A stretch of DNA of 64,000 nt from Nocardioides jensenii JCM 1364 = NBRC 14755 (GTDB lineage Bacteria > Actinomycetota > Actinomycetes > Propionibacteriales > Nocardioidaceae). Shown one piece after another: positions 7,720 to 16,904 of this stretch (within the stretch, counting starts at the first letter, position 1; each line of letters starts with the position of its first letter). The stretch is from assembly GCF_001552535.1 (NCBI RefSeq), contig NZ_BCRJ01000059.1, forward strand, positions 1 to 64,000. The letters run 5' to 3'. The notes below the pieces were generated by a model. The model saw only the letters and a list, made by a program, of their open reading frames with translations, was not told the origin of the DNA and did not search any database. The position numbers and the translations under genes were made by a program.

Positions 7720-9624
7720 ATGGGATACCTGGAGTCGATCACGACCCCGCGTGACCTGCGTGACCTCTCCACCGATCAGCTCACCGCGCTGGCCGACGAG
7801 ATCCGTGACCTGATGATCCGGACCGTGGCCACGAACACCGGTCACCTCGGGCCCAATCTCGGGGTGGTCGAGCTGACCCTCGCCATGCACCGCGTCTTCG
7901 ACAGTCCTCACGACAAGGTCGTCTTCGACACCGGGCACCAGTCCTACGTGCACAAGCTCGTCACAGGGCGTGCCGGAGCCTTCGACACCTTGCGCAAGGA
8001 GGGCGGCCTCAGCGGCTACCCGAGCCGGACGGAGTCCGAGCACGACCTGGTCGAGAACTCGCACGCCTCGACGGCGCTGTCCTACGCCGACGGCCTGGCC
8101 AAGGCCTTCCGGATCCGCGGCGAGGACCGCCACGTCGTCGCGGTCATCGGCGATGGAGCCCTCACCGGGGGCATGGCGTGGGAGGCCCTCAACAACATCG
8201 CGATCGCCCATGACAGTCGTCTGGTGATCGTGGTCAACGACAACGAACGTTCCTACACACCCACCATCGGCGGGCTCGCCACGGCCCTCACCTCGCTGCG
8301 CACGAATCCCCGCTACGAGGCTGTGCTCGAGCAGGTCAAGAGACGGCTGAACGCGGTCCCGGGCGTCGGCCCGGCGGCGTACGACGCCCTGCACGCGATG
8401 AAGAAGGGCATGAAGGACGCCCTGGCCCCGCAGGGCCTCTTCGAGGACCTCGGCCTGAAGTACGTCGGCCCGGTCGACGGCCATGACCAGGTTGCGGTCG
8501 AGCAGGCTCTGGCCCATGCGAAGCGCTTCGGTGGTCCGGTGATCGTGCACGCGATCACCCGCAAGGGCGAGGGCTACGACCCGGCCGTGCGACACGAGGC
8601 CGACCAGTTTCACTCGCCCGGACCCTTCGACGTCCAGACCGGCAGGGAGAAGCCGAAGGCCCCCATCTGGACCGACTACTTCGCCGACGAGATGGTGGAG
8701 ATCGGCCGACGTCGCGAGGACGTCGTGGCGATCACCGCCGCGATGATGCACCCGGTCGGGCTGCACCGCTTCGCGCAGGAGTTCCCCGACCGCACCTTCG
8801 ACGTCGGCATCGCCGAGCAACATGCCGCCACCTCGGCTGCCGGCCTGGCCATGGGCGGACTGCACCCCGTGGTCGCCCTCTACGCGACCTTCCTCAACCG
8901 AGCCTTCGACCAGGTGCTGATGGACGTCGCACTACACAGGTGCGGCGTGACCTTCGTGCTCGACCGCTCCGGCGTGACCGGTGACGACGGCGCCAGCCAC
9001 AACGGCATGTGGGACATGTCGATCCTGCAGGTCGTGCCCGGCCTGCGCGTGGCGGCTCCGCGTGACCGGACCCGGTTGATCGAGCTGCTCAACGAGGCGA
9101 TCGAGGTCGACGACGCGCCCACGGTGGTGCGCTTCCCGAAGGGGCCGCCACCCGACGACATCCCCGCACTGGACACGGCCGGCGGCACCGACGTCCTCGT
9201 GCGCACCGGCAAGCATGACGTGCTCATCGTCGCCATCGGATCGATGTGCACCACGGCCGTCGAGGTGGCGGACCGTCTCGTGGCCCAGGGCATCGGTGTC
9301 ACCGTGATCGACCCGCGGTGGGTCAAGCCGGTCGATCCGGCCATCGTCGGGCTGGCCAAGGAGCATCGTCTGGTCGTCAGCATCGAGGACAACGGGATCG
9401 TCGGCGGCTGCGGTGCGGTGTTGCTCCAGACCCTCAACGAGGCCGGCGTCGATACCCCGTTCCGGCTCCGCGGGATCCCGCAGCAGTTCCTCGACCATGC
9501 CAAACGCGGCGCCATCCTCGAGCGCATCGGGCTCACACCTCAGGCACTCGCACTGGGCATCGTCGAGGACATCACGGCGGTCACCGATGGCAGAGCCTTG
9601 GTCGATGCGGACCGGGGTCGGTAG
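7720..9624 (+). CDS. dxs: 1-deoxy-D-xylulose-5-phosphate synthase
   Basis: A 634-residue DXS, the usual length. It joins pyruvate and glyceraldehyde 3-phosphate using thiamine diphosphate, the first step of the MEP isoprenoid pathway. Visible features are [15 protein letters not shown] near the N-terminus, the ThDP motif GDGALTGG (about 143-150) closed by VVNDN near 170, [13 protein letters not shown] (catalytic glutamate near 364) and [15 protein letters not shown]. An AAGGA ribosome site precedes the ATG. It appears monocistronic. Confidence is very high. Confidence 0.97.
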   Translation: MGYLESITTPRDLRDLSTDQLTALADEIRDLMIRTVATNTGHLGPNLGVVELTLAMHRVFDSPHDKVVFDTGHQSYVHKLVTGRAGAFDTLRKEGGLSGYPSRTESEHDLVENSHASTALSYADGLAKAFRIRGEDRHVVAVIGDGALTGGMAWEALNNIAIAHDSRLVIVVNDNERSYTPTIGGLATALTSLRTNPRYEAVLEQVKRRLNAVPGVGPAAYDALHAMKKGMKDALAPQGLFEDLGLKYVGPVDGHDQVAVEQALAHAKRFGGPVIVHAITRKGEGYDPAVRHEADQFHSPGPFDVQTGREKPKAPIWTDYFADEMVEIGRRREDVVAITAAMMHPVGLHRFAQEFPDRTFDVGIAEQHAATSAAGLAMGGLHPVVALYATFLNRAFDQVLMDVALHRCGVTFVLDRSGVTGDDGASHNGMWDMSILQVVPGLRVAAPRDRTRLIELLNEAIEVDDAPTVVRFPKGPPPDDIPALDTAGGTDVLVRTGKHDVLIVAIGSMCTTAVEVADRLVAQGIGVTVIDPRWVKPVDPAIVGLAKEHRLVVSIEDNGIVGGCGAVLLQTLNEAGVDTPFRLRGIPQQFLDHAKRGAILERIGLTPQALALGIVEDITAVTDGRALVDADRGR

Positions 9625-9669
9625 TGAACTTCACCGAAGATTCGTCGTGCGGCCCACGGTCCCCCGGTG

Positions 9670-10929
9670 ATGAGCACTAGCGGGTTCCGGGAGGGAATCG
9701 CGCAGCTCATTGCGGGAGTGCTGCTGCTGGCAGGACTCACCGGGTGCTCCTGGGGAGGGGACGAACCGGAGGCGGCAGCGTCGGCGGAGACGGCGGATCA
9801 GGCCACGTCGATCACGCAACTGCTGCAGCGCCGTGCCGCAGCGGTGCGAGCCGGCGACAGGACTGCCTTCCTGGCCGACGTGGACCCCACCCGCACCGCG
9901 TTCGTGAAGGCGCAGACACGCTACTTCGACAACCTGCGCGAACTGCCCCTGGGCCGCTTCGCGTATGTCGTCCCGACGGGTGCTGTGACCCCGGCGGCCA
10001 ACGGTCGTCTGCGAGCGACGATCTCCGTGATGCTCCGGTTGCGCGGCTTCGACGCAGTGCCGGTCGAGACCCCGGCCCGCTACACGTTCACCAGCACCGA
10101 CGATGGCCGCATTCTCCTGGCCGGCGTCCGAGACCGTCGTTGGGAGCAGCAGAACGACATCGACCCCGCTCCCTGGGACCTGGGCCGGATCGAGGTCGAG
10201 TCGACCCCGCACGTGCTCGGGATCTTCGACCCGGACAGCGTGGACGCGGCCTACCAGATCATGGACTCGGTCGAGGACGGCATCACCGTGGTCAGCCAGG
10301 AGGTGCCGTTGAGGTGGTCCGGCAAGGTGGTGGTCTACGCACTCTCAGACATTGATGTGCTGCGAAGTCTCGACAACCTGCCCGGCGGTGACCCTGACCG
10401 GTTGGACGGCGTGGCCTTCCCGGTGCGGGCCGGACCGGGTTCACACAAGCTGGCCAGCACCCGCTTCATGCTCCACCCGAGGATGATCTACCGCAATGAC
10501 GCCACCCGCGACCGTCTCATCCGGCACGAGCTGACGCACGTCGCGATCGGACGGCGCGACGACTCCGTGCCGACCTGGCTGTCGGAGGGCATTGCCGAGT
10601 ACGTCTCCGTGCAACCGATCGCGACCTATGACCGGATGATCTCGCGCGATGCGGTGGAGGTCGCTCGGCGTGGGCTCGACGTGCTTCCGGCTGACGCCAC
10701 CTTCAACGGACCCGAGTCGGGCTCGAACTACGGGGTGGCCTGGTATGTCTGCGAGTACATCGCGAGCACGTGGGGAGAGGAGTCCCTCTGGCGACTCTTC
10801 GACGAGATGCGTCGTGGGCAGGGAACGAGCGAAGCGGGCCAGGACACGGTGCTCCGCGAGGTTCTGGGCGTCGACTCCGGTGAGCTGGCCCGTGGGGCCG
10901 GGAGCAAGATCCTGGCCACGTTCGGCTGA
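9670..10929 (+). CDS. Lipoprotein with a gluzincin-type metallopeptidase domain
   Basis: A 419-residue protein with a lipoprotein signal: LTGC, acylated Cys at position 26. The C-terminal half has a zinc site HELTH near 285, followed about 16 residues later by WLSEGIAEYVS, whose glutamate would be the third ligand. This is the gluzincin pattern of secreted peptidases annotated as MA-family. The N-terminal half looks like an NTF2-like domain (TRTAFVKAQTRYFDNLRELP). It should sit on the outer face of the membrane. The GTG three bases upstream is an alternative start; no clear ribosome site is seen. The substrate is unknown. Confidence 0.8.
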   Translation: MSTSGFREGIAQLIAGVLLLAGLTGCSWGGDEPEAAASAETADQATSITQLLQRRAAAVRAGDRTAFLADVDPTRTAFVKAQTRYFDNLRELPLGRFAYVVPTGAVTPAANGRLRATISVMLRLRGFDAVPVETPARYTFTSTDDGRILLAGVRDRRWEQQNDIDPAPWDLGRIEVESTPHVLGIFDPDSVDAAYQIMDSVEDGITVVSQEVPLRWSGKVVVYALSDIDVLRSLDNLPGGDPDRLDGVAFPVRAGPGSHKLASTRFMLHPRMIYRNDATRDRLIRHELTHVAIGRRDDSVPTWLSEGIAEYVSVQPIATYDRMISRDAVEVARRGLDVLPADATFNGPESGSNYGVAWYVCEYIASTWGEESLWRLFDEMRRGQGTSEAGQDTVLREVLGVDSGELARGAGSKILATFG

Positions 10930-10961
10930 TTCCGCGATCGACGCGGAGCCCTGTGACGGCC

Positions 10962-10967
10962 TACGTT
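10962..10967 (+). promoter_or_regulatory. Possible leaderless -10 box
   Basis: TACGTT lies eight bases before the permease ATG at 10976, which lacks a ribosome site. The spacing is at the long end for leaderless starts. Confidence 0.3.
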
Positions 10968-10975
10968 GGTCTGCC

Positions 10976-12478
10976 ATGAACGTCTTTCGAACCAAATCGG
11001 TCGAGCAGTCAATCGCCGAAACCGATGAGCCGGAGCACCGACTGAAGAAGAACCTCGGGGCTCTGGATCTGGTCGTCTTCGGTGTCGGCGTGATCATCGG
11101 TGCCGGAATCTTCGTCTACACCGGGCAGGTGGCCGCTTCCAATGCCGGTCCCGCCATCGCGATCTCGTTCCTGATCGCCGGTGTCGCATGTGCCCTGGCG
11201 GCGCTGTGTTATGCCGAGTTCGCCTCGACCGTGCCTGTCGCCGGTAGTGCCTACACGTTCTCCTACGCCACCCTGGGCGAGCTCGTCGCCTGGATCATCG
11301 GTTGGGACCTCGTGCTTGAGTTCACCGTCGGTGCCTCCGCCTTGGCCGTCGGCTTCTCCGGCTACCTCCAGAACGTCCTGTCCGACACCCCGTTCGCCAT
11401 CCCCGAGCAGATCGCCAGCGCGGACGCGGGTGTGGTCAACCTGCCCGCCGTGGTCATCTCCCTGTTGGTGGCCTGGGTGCTGATCATGGGCATCAAGCTG
11501 TCCAGTCGGATCAACCAGGTCGTCGTTGCGATCAAGCTGGTCGTGGTGGCCGCAGTGATCATCGTCGGCATCGGCTTCATCAAGGTCTCGAACTACACGC
11601 CGTTCATTCCGGCGTCCAAGGATCCGGGAGAGACCAAGGGCGGGTTCATGGATCTGCCCCTGGTGACCAGCCTGTTCAACCTCGAACCGGCGGTCTTCGG
11701 CGTGGCTGGCATGATCGCCGGCGCCTCGATCGTGTTCTTCGCCTTCATCGGCTTCGACGTGGTGGCCACCACCGCGGAGGAGACCAGGAACCCCCAGCGC
11801 GACGTGCCGATCGGCATCCTCGGCTCGCTCGCCATCGTGACCGGGCTCTACATCGCGGTCAGTCTGGTGATCACCGGAATGCAGCCCTACACCGAGATCG
11901 ATCCGAAGGATGCCGCGCCGCTCGCGACGGCCTTCGACGCCGTCGACATGTCGTGGATGGGCGACCTGATCGCAGTGGGCGCCTGCATCGGCCTCACCGT
12001 CGTCGTGCTGATCCTGATGCTGGGCCAGACCCGGGTCGCCTTCGCCATGGCCCGCGACGGGCTGCTGCCCCAGGGACTGGCCAAGGTGCACCCGACCCAC
12101 GGAACGCCGTACCGCGTCACGATGATCACCGGTGTGCTGGTCGCCGGCATGTCGGGCTTCGTCTCCTTCGAGACCCTGGGCCACCTGGTCAGCATCGGCA
12201 CGCTGTTCGCCTTCATCCTGGTCAGCATCGGTGTCGTCGTGCTCCGTCGCCAGCGCCCGGACCTGCCGCGCTCGTTCCGGACGCCGGCGGTCACCCTGGT
12301 GGCGACCCTGGCCGTCCTGCTCTGCCTCTACCTGATGCTCAACCTGACCGGTGGCACCTGGGTCAGGTTCGGCGTCTGGATGGTGATCGGTCTGGTCGTC
12401 TACTTCGCGTACGGCGCACGCAACAGTCGCGTGGCCACCGGAGAGACGGCGCCGGTCCCGGCACCCGAGAACCTCTGA
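10976..12478 (+). CDS. APC-superfamily amino acid permease (cationic-type)
   Basis: A 500-residue membrane protein with about twelve hydrophobic helices. The first helix carries GVIIGAGIFVYTG, the unwound-helix substrate motif of APC transporters. FFAFIGFDVVATTAEETRNP is the sixth-helix signature shared by YfnA/CAT-type cationic amino acid permeases, and GQTRVAFAMARDGLLP is the eighth-helix motif. It likely imports an amino acid by proton symport; the exact substrate is not known. It stands alone, convergent with an L,D-transpeptidase gene 82 bases away. Confidence 0.93.
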   Translation: MNVFRTKSVEQSIAETDEPEHRLKKNLGALDLVVFGVGVIIGAGIFVYTGQVAASNAGPAIAISFLIAGVACALAALCYAEFASTVPVAGSAYTFSYATLGELVAWIIGWDLVLEFTVGASALAVGFSGYLQNVLSDTPFAIPEQIASADAGVVNLPAVVISLLVAWVLIMGIKLSSRINQVVVAIKLVVVAAVIIVGIGFIKVSNYTPFIPASKDPGETKGGFMDLPLVTSLFNLEPAVFGVAGMIAGASIVFFAFIGFDVVATTAEETRNPQRDVPIGILGSLAIVTGLYIAVSLVITGMQPYTEIDPKDAAPLATAFDAVDMSWMGDLIAVGACIGLTVVVLILMLGQTRVAFAMARDGLLPQGLAKVHPTHGTPYRVTMITGVLVAGMSGFVSFETLGHLVSIGTLFAFILVSIGVVVLRRQRPDLPRSFRTPAVTLVATLAVLLCLYLMLNLTGGTWVRFGVWMVIGLVVYFAYGARNSRVATGETAPVPAPENL

Positions 12479-12526
12479 ACGGCGACGACGCAGCTGCCCG
12501 TCGTGCGGGCCGGGGCGTCAGCTCTC

Positions 12527-12578
12527 GGTCTCGGACGATGTCGTCTCGGGCGACGCGGTCTCAGACGACGCGGACCGG
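12527..12578. repeat. Degenerate short direct repeats between convergent genes
   Basis: Three imperfect copies of a roughly 16-base unit built on GGTCTCGGACGACG lie between the permease and the transpeptidase genes and run into the last codons of the latter. No clear stem-loop terminator is seen here. Confidence 0.4.
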
Positions 12579-13307
12579 CGTACGGCCCGCAGCCGTGAAG
12601 TCCCAGACCTTGAACGACATCGCCCGGCTCAACCGGATGCAGCCGTGGGAGGCGGCCATGTTGGTGCCGAGCATCCAGTCCGCGTGGATCTGGGCGCCCG
12701 ACGACATCGACCGCGGAATCTGGTGGAAGCCGAACCCGCACGCGGCGAAGCGGATGAAGTTGTCCAGCCAGACGGAGCCGCTGCGGTTCAACCGGATCCG
12801 GGCAGCGCGACCGCAGTAGGAACCGGTTCCGTAGGAGCCCCGGGCGAGCTCCCCGGCGTTGTCGATCATGCCACCCTGGGCGATCGTGCGGCCGGCCGGG
12901 CCGACCAGCCAGACCCAGTTCTGCTTCTGGCTGATCACGATGCGGCGACCCGTGCCGGACCGCGCGGGCACCGGTCGTACGTCGCACCTGCGGGCGTTGT
13001 CGGCGTACAGCCTGGTCCTGGTGGTCGTGGTGAGCGTGCCGGTCTGGGCGAAGCCGTGACGCGACTGGAAGCGGATGATCGCTGACCTTGTCCAGTTGCC
13101 AGCCTGGCCGTCGACCGGCCCGGCACTGCAGCCGAGGGCGTTGAGCCGTCGCTGGGCGCGCTCGGTGGCCGTCAGCGCGGCGGCTGGCTGGGCAGGGGCG
13201 TCGGCCGAGACGGTGCCCGAGGCGGAGAGGCTCGACGCGTGAGACGGGGCGGGCCCAGCGAGTGCGGTGACGATCGCCAGGGCCAGGACTGCCAGGAGCT
13301 GCTTCAT
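12561..13307 (-). CDS. L,D-transpeptidase with peptidoglycan-binding domain
   Basis: A 248-residue secreted protein. A signal peptide ends near HASS (residues 22-26). Residues 46-100 form a PG_binding_1 domain (ATERAQRRLNALGC, then IRFQSRHGFAQTG). The YkuD domain follows, with a histidine in FHQIP (H185) and the catalytic SHGCIRLS (C223). Such enzymes make 3-3 cross-links in peptidoglycan or attach proteins to it. The start at 13307 was chosen for the signal peptide; the frame is open further upstream but without sense. A stable hairpin lies in the leader. Confidence 0.92.
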   Translation of the reverse strand: MKQLLAVLALAIVTALAGPAPSHASSLSASGTVSADAPAQPAAALTATERAQRRLNALGCSAGPVDGQAGNWTRSAIIRFQSRHGFAQTGTLTTTTRTRLYADNARRCDVRPVPARSGTGRRIVISQKQNWVWLVGPAGRTIAQGGMIDNAGELARGSYGTGSYCGRAARIRLNRSGSVWLDNFIRFAACGFGFHQIPRSMSSGAQIHADWMLGTNMAASHGCIRLSRAMSFKVWDFTAAGRTPVRVV

Positions 13308-13665
13308 GGTCGTGGTCTCCCGAAACGTGTGAGGGGCGCCGGGCGAATACGCCCGACACCCCTTGAGACGCACCGGGGGACCGAAAGGTTGCCGAAGGTC
13401 AGAGGTTCTCCCCGAGCGGAAGGCGGGTCCTTCTCGTCGAGGTCGGGCAGGTCCTGTGGCCGCTGCCGGCCCCCGACGATCAGGTACGCCGCCCGGTGCA
13501 GCGCAGGGGCGCGGAATGGTTCGCCGCGAATCGTGGCAGGTCGGCGACCGGTCCGCCACGAGTGACGTGTGGCACTGGGCACGTGCGGTTCGAGGAACAC
13601 ATCGCCCGCGGAGGGCGTTGCGCCACTAGGCTCGTAGACGACCGTTGCTGTGGGAAGGGATATCC
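13308..13665. other. Intergenic region between divergent genes
   Basis: About 358 bases with no credible gene. Frames on either strand are Arg/Pro-rich and unlike proteins. The region holds the leader hairpin of the transpeptidase gene near its left end and must hold the promoters of both flanking genes. I compared it by eye with the c-di-AMP (ydaO) riboswitch that often precedes cell-wall genes in actinobacteria and did not find its conserved blocks. Confidence 0.5.
13331..13364 (-). promoter_or_regulatory. Strong hairpin in the transpeptidase leader
   Basis: GGGGCGCCGGGCG and CGCCCGACACCCC pair around a four-base loop, forming a long GC-rich stem about 25 bases upstream of the ATG at 13307. 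No U-run follows on the transcript, so it may be an attenuating or stabilising structure rather than a terminator. Confidence 0.4.
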
Positions 13666-14577
13666 GTGAAGTTGGTACACGTTGTGGACGAGGTGCCCGG
13701 CCTCGAACCCGGCACCAGGCTACCCATGGTGCTGGCGCTCCACGGGTTCCTCGATGCCGGCAACGCCGGGTCCGTGGCGGCGGAGCACCTTGCCCTCGCC
13801 GGCACCGGTCCGGTCGTCGCCACCTTCGACATCGATGTCTTCCACGACTACCGAGCCCGGCGTCCTGCGGTCACGTTCGTGCGCGACCACTACGAGGACT
13901 ATGACGCGCCGCGACTCGTCGTCCGCCTGATGAGGGACGCGGTCGATCAGCCCTACCTGCTGCTTGCCGGCCCCGAGCCCGACACACGGTGGGAAGGATT
14001 CACCGAAGGGGTGCGCGAGGTGGTCGAGCGCTTCGACGTCGATCTCGTGGTGGCCATGGGATCCGTGCCGATGGCGGCGCCACACTCGCGACCGCTCGCG
14101 GTCACCCAGCACGCCAACCGCACCGAGCTGCTGACCCGCCGCAATCCCTGGCTCGGTGAGATCCGGGTGCCGGCCTCGGCCCAGGCCCTGCTCGAGATCC
14201 GGTTGAAGGACCATGGCCACGACATGACCGGCTACGTCGCACACGTGCCCCACTACCTGTCCCAGTTCGACTACCCGGTGGCCGCACTCAGGCTGCTCGA
14301 GGGCGTGGAGGAGTCGTCCGGTCTGTCCTTCGACCTCGACCCGCTCAAGATCGCCGCCGACGACAAGGAGCAGGAGATCGCGACCTATCTGGCCGACAAC
14401 TCCGACGTCGCCGAGATCGTGGCGGGCCTCGAGCAGCAGTACGACGCCTTCGCCCGCTCCGAGGACGCCGGCAGCAGCCTGCTCGCCGAGGACGGCGAGA
14501 TTCCCAGTGGCGACGAGATCGGCGAGCAGTTCGAGCAGTTTTTGGCCGGGCTCGAGGGCCCGGACGGAACCAACTGA
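13666..14577 (+). CDS. PAC2-family protein
   Basis: A 303-residue protein of the PAC2 (proteasome assembly chaperone-like) family, common in actinobacteria. Family marks are the opening LVLALHGFLDAGNAG-type segment, VVATFDIDVFHDYRARRP, DHYEDYDAP, the QPYLLLAGPEPD stretch, and GYVAHVPHYLSQFDYP. The C-terminal 60 residues are acidic and helical. I chose the GTG at 13666 because GGAAGGG sits six bases before it; a TTG 21 bases upstream lacks a ribosome site. A role with proteasome or other assembly is inferred from the name only. TesB follows closely and is probably in the same operon. Confidence 0.85.
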   Translation: MKLVHVVDEVPGLEPGTRLPMVLALHGFLDAGNAGSVAAEHLALAGTGPVVATFDIDVFHDYRARRPAVTFVRDHYEDYDAPRLVVRLMRDAVDQPYLLLAGPEPDTRWEGFTEGVREVVERFDVDLVVAMGSVPMAAPHSRPLAVTQHANRTELLTRRNPWLGEIRVPASAQALLEIRLKDHGHDMTGYVAHVPHYLSQFDYPVAALRLLEGVEESSGLSFDLDPLKIAADDKEQEIATYLADNSDVAEIVAGLEQQYDAFARSEDAGSSLLAEDGEIPSGDEIGEQFEQFLAGLEGPDGTN

Positions 14578-14595
14578 CCAAGAGAGGTTCACCCG

Positions 14596-15465
14596 GTGCC
14601 CAAATCGGCGGAGGAGCTCAGCGAGCTCCTCGACATCGAGAACATCGACGTCAATCTCTTCCGCGGCCGCCAGCCGGACACAGAGCTGCAGCGCGTCTTC
14701 GGCGGCCAGGTCGCGGCCCAGGCCCTGATCGCGGGAGCCAGGACCGTCGACGAGCGCTTCCGTGCCCATTCGTTGCACTCCTATTTCCTGCGGCCCGGCG
14801 ACACCGCGGTGCCGATCGTCTACGACGTGGAGAACCTGCGTGACGGCCGCTCGTTCGCGACGCGCCGTGTCGTCGGTCGACAGCACGGCAGGCCGATCTA
14901 CCTGATGTCGGTCAACTTCCAGGTCGAGGAGGAGGGTCTGGAGCACCAGGACGTGATGCCGGTGGTGCCGGCGCCCGACGAGACCCGCCCGCTGGCCGAC
15001 CTGTTCCGGGCGCGGGGCGCCGGGCACTCCGACGGGTGGGAGCGCGAGTGGGCCGCGATCGACGTCCGCTACATCGGGAACTCCCGCGTGGGCGGCGTCG
15101 TGGTGGACGACACCGAGCCGGCACGGGCACAGCTGTGGGTGCGCATCGGTGGACGGCTCTCCGATGACCCGCTCGAGCACCAGGCCGCCTTCACGTATGC
15201 CAGTGACATGACGTTGATCGGGGCGGCGTTGATCCCGCACGACAAGTACGTCGTCTCACCCGGCATGCAGGTGGCCTCCCTCGACCACACGATCTGGTTC
15301 CACCGCCCGTTCCGTGCCGATGAGTGGTGGCTCTTCGACCAGCACTCGCCGTCCGCATCGGGTGGTCGCGGCCTGGCCCTGGCCCGGGTGTTCACCGAGA
15401 GCGGAGACCTGGTGGCCACGGTCGCCCAGGAGGGTCTGATCCGCGACCACGGAGACCCCGCATAG
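14596..15465 (+). CDS. tesB: Acyl-CoA thioesterase II
   Basis: A 289-residue double-hotdog thioesterase of the TesB type, which hydrolyses acyl-CoA to free acid and CoA in the cytosol. Family blocks are RVFGGQVAAQAL near residue 35, HSLHSYFLRPGD near 57, GRSFATRRV near 78, and in the second hotdog YASDMTLIGAAL and DQHSPSASGGRGLA, which carry the Asp, Ser/Thr and Gln-type catalytic positions. The start is a GTG with AGAGAGG upstream. It follows the PAC2 gene by 18 bases. Confidence 0.93.
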   Translation: MPKSAEELSELLDIENIDVNLFRGRQPDTELQRVFGGQVAAQALIAGARTVDERFRAHSLHSYFLRPGDTAVPIVYDVENLRDGRSFATRRVVGRQHGRPIYLMSVNFQVEEEGLEHQDVMPVVPAPDETRPLADLFRARGAGHSDGWEREWAAIDVRYIGNSRVGGVVVDDTEPARAQLWVRIGGRLSDDPLEHQAAFTYASDMTLIGAALIPHDKYVVSPGMQVASLDHTIWFHRPFRADEWWLFDQHSPSASGGRGLALARVFTESGDLVATVAQEGLIRDHGDPA

Positions 15466-15484
15466 CACTACACGGTTGTGATTC

Positions 15485-15514
15485 GTGACAGACACGCCGT
15501 GCTCGGGTTATGTT
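15485..15514 (+). promoter_or_regulatory. Candidate promoter of the M23 peptidase gene
   Basis: GTGACA (15485-15490) and TATGTT (15509-15514), separated by 18 bases, resemble -35 and -10 elements. A transcript from here would have a leader of about 80 bases before the ATG at 15600. Confidence 0.35.
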
Positions 15515-15599
15515 TGAGCGCTCCTGTGGCTGGAGGCATCTGGTGTTGCACTTGTGACGTGTGTGACCGGCCACGAATGTCTTCGTGGAAGGTCACCGA

Positions 15600-16841
15600 A
15601 TGCACGTGCGCGGAACAACGATCGGCCTTGCCGGCGCGACGGCGCTCGCGGTCGGGTTGGCCATGGTCCCTGTCGGATCGGCAGCCACGGCGGACCCGTC
15701 GGCACGCAAGGTCACCCTGGTCACCGACTACGAGATGCCCTTTCCCTGCGGTCAGACGTGGTCCGGCACCAGCCGCCGCAACCACAGCCCGAGCAGCCTG
15801 GCGATCGACTGGAACCGGGCCGACGACATCGACGACCCGGTGGTGGCCAGTGCTCCGGGCGTGGTCACCACGGCCGACAAGGTCGACAACAGCGGCTACG
15901 GCCGTTGGGTGGTCATCGACCACGGGAACGGCGAGGACTCGTTGTACGCCCACCTGCGCACGATCACGGTGACCGTCGGCCAGCGCGTCGACCAGGGCAT
16001 GCAGATCGGTACCGTCGGCTCCACCGGCAACTCGACCGGCGCCCACCTGCACTTCGAGGAGCGCAAGTCACGCACGGTGGTGCAGCCGTTCCTGCACCGT
16101 CTCCAGTTCAGGTTCGGCACCTCGCTGGCCTCCAGCAACTGTGTCGACGTGCCCGTCGCGGGCAAGTGGCTCAACCGGCGCACCGCGTCCCTCGGCGTCT
16201 ATCGGCGTGCCAAGGCCGGCCAGTTCCTGATCAGGCGACCTGACGGCTCGACCCTGGCCAAGCAGATGGGCACGGTGACCGACGAGCCAGTGGTCGGTGA
16301 CTGGGAGGGCAACGGGGTGGTGAACCCCGGGGTGTGGACACCGGCGACCCGCACGTTCCAGCTCAGGATCGGCTCCCGCACCACCCGGATCGTGTATGGA
16401 GCGGCGACCGACAAGCCGGTCGCGGGGGACTGGGACGGCGACGGCACCTGGGAGGTCGGCGTACGACGCCCGTCGACGTCGACGTTCCTGCTGCGCTCGG
16501 CGACGGGTTCCTCGAGGAGCGTGCGCCTGGGCGATGCCAACGACCTGCCGGTCCTGGGCGACTGGGACGGTGACGGTGTGACCGACCTGGGTGTCTATGA
16601 CCAGACCACGTCGCGGTTCACGCTGCGCAAGGTCGACGACGAGGGCACCGTGTGGTTGGGCGCCATCACGTTCGGCGCTCGCGGCGACCTGCCGGTCGCG
16701 GGGGACTGGGACGGCAACGGGCGCACCGATCTCGCCGTCTGGACGCCTTCGACCGCGACGTTCACCCAGCGGATCGCGACCACGGCGACCACGGCCGACG
16801 CCCGATCGCTCACGACGTTCCGTTACGGCCGCCGCCGCTGA
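15600..16841 (+). CDS. Secreted M23 (LytM-type) peptidase with C-terminal repeats
   Basis: A 413-residue exported protein. A signal peptide ends near residue 30. The M23 domain has zinc ligands H62 and D70 (NHSPSSLAID), AHL near 117-119, and HLHFE at 149-153. It should cut peptidoglycan cross-bridges, or act as a regulatory LytM. The C-terminal half holds four repeats of 43-48 residues, each with a GDWDGDG-like loop (GDWEGNG, GDWDGDG twice, GDWDGNG), as in VCBS/FG-GAP propeller or calcium-binding repeats. The ATG is preferred to an in-frame GTG at 15585 because GGAAGG lies eight bases before it. Confidence 0.9.
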   Translation: MHVRGTTIGLAGATALAVGLAMVPVGSAATADPSARKVTLVTDYEMPFPCGQTWSGTSRRNHSPSSLAIDWNRADDIDDPVVASAPGVVTTADKVDNSGYGRWVVIDHGNGEDSLYAHLRTITVTVGQRVDQGMQIGTVGSTGNSTGAHLHFEERKSRTVVQPFLHRLQFRFGTSLASSNCVDVPVAGKWLNRRTASLGVYRRAKAGQFLIRRPDGSTLAKQMGTVTDEPVVGDWEGNGVVNPGVWTPATRTFQLRIGSRTTRIVYGAATDKPVAGDWDGDGTWEVGVRRPSTSTFLLRSATGSSRSVRLGDANDLPVLGDWDGDGVTDLGVYDQTTSRFTLRKVDDEGTVWLGAITFGARGDLPVAGDWDGNGRTDLAVWTPSTATFTQRIATTATTADARSLTTFRYGRRR

Positions 16842-16852
16842 GTCGAACCCGA

Positions 16853-16898
16853 GTCGAGTGCTGAAGTGGTTGCCGGAGCAGCCGGCTCAGCACTCGAC
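16853..16898. terminator. Bidirectional stem-loop terminator
   Basis: GTCGAGTGCTGA and TCAGCACTCGAC form a perfect 12-base-pair stem, with a smaller GCCGG/CCGGC stem inside the loop. It lies between the stops of the M23 gene and the convergent htdX gene. No long U-run follows. Confidence 0.6.
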
Positions 16899-16904
16899 CC
16901 GGGG

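Noticed and set aside
13304-13629. Open frames on both strands in the gap upstream of the transpeptidase gene
   Set aside because: The products are Arg/Pro-rich, lack ribosome sites and look like shadows of GC-rich DNA rather than proteins.
13308-13665. c-di-AMP (ydaO) riboswitch before the transpeptidase gene
   Set aside because: The conserved blocks of that riboswitch could not be found on the minus strand by eye; only a generic strong hairpin is present.
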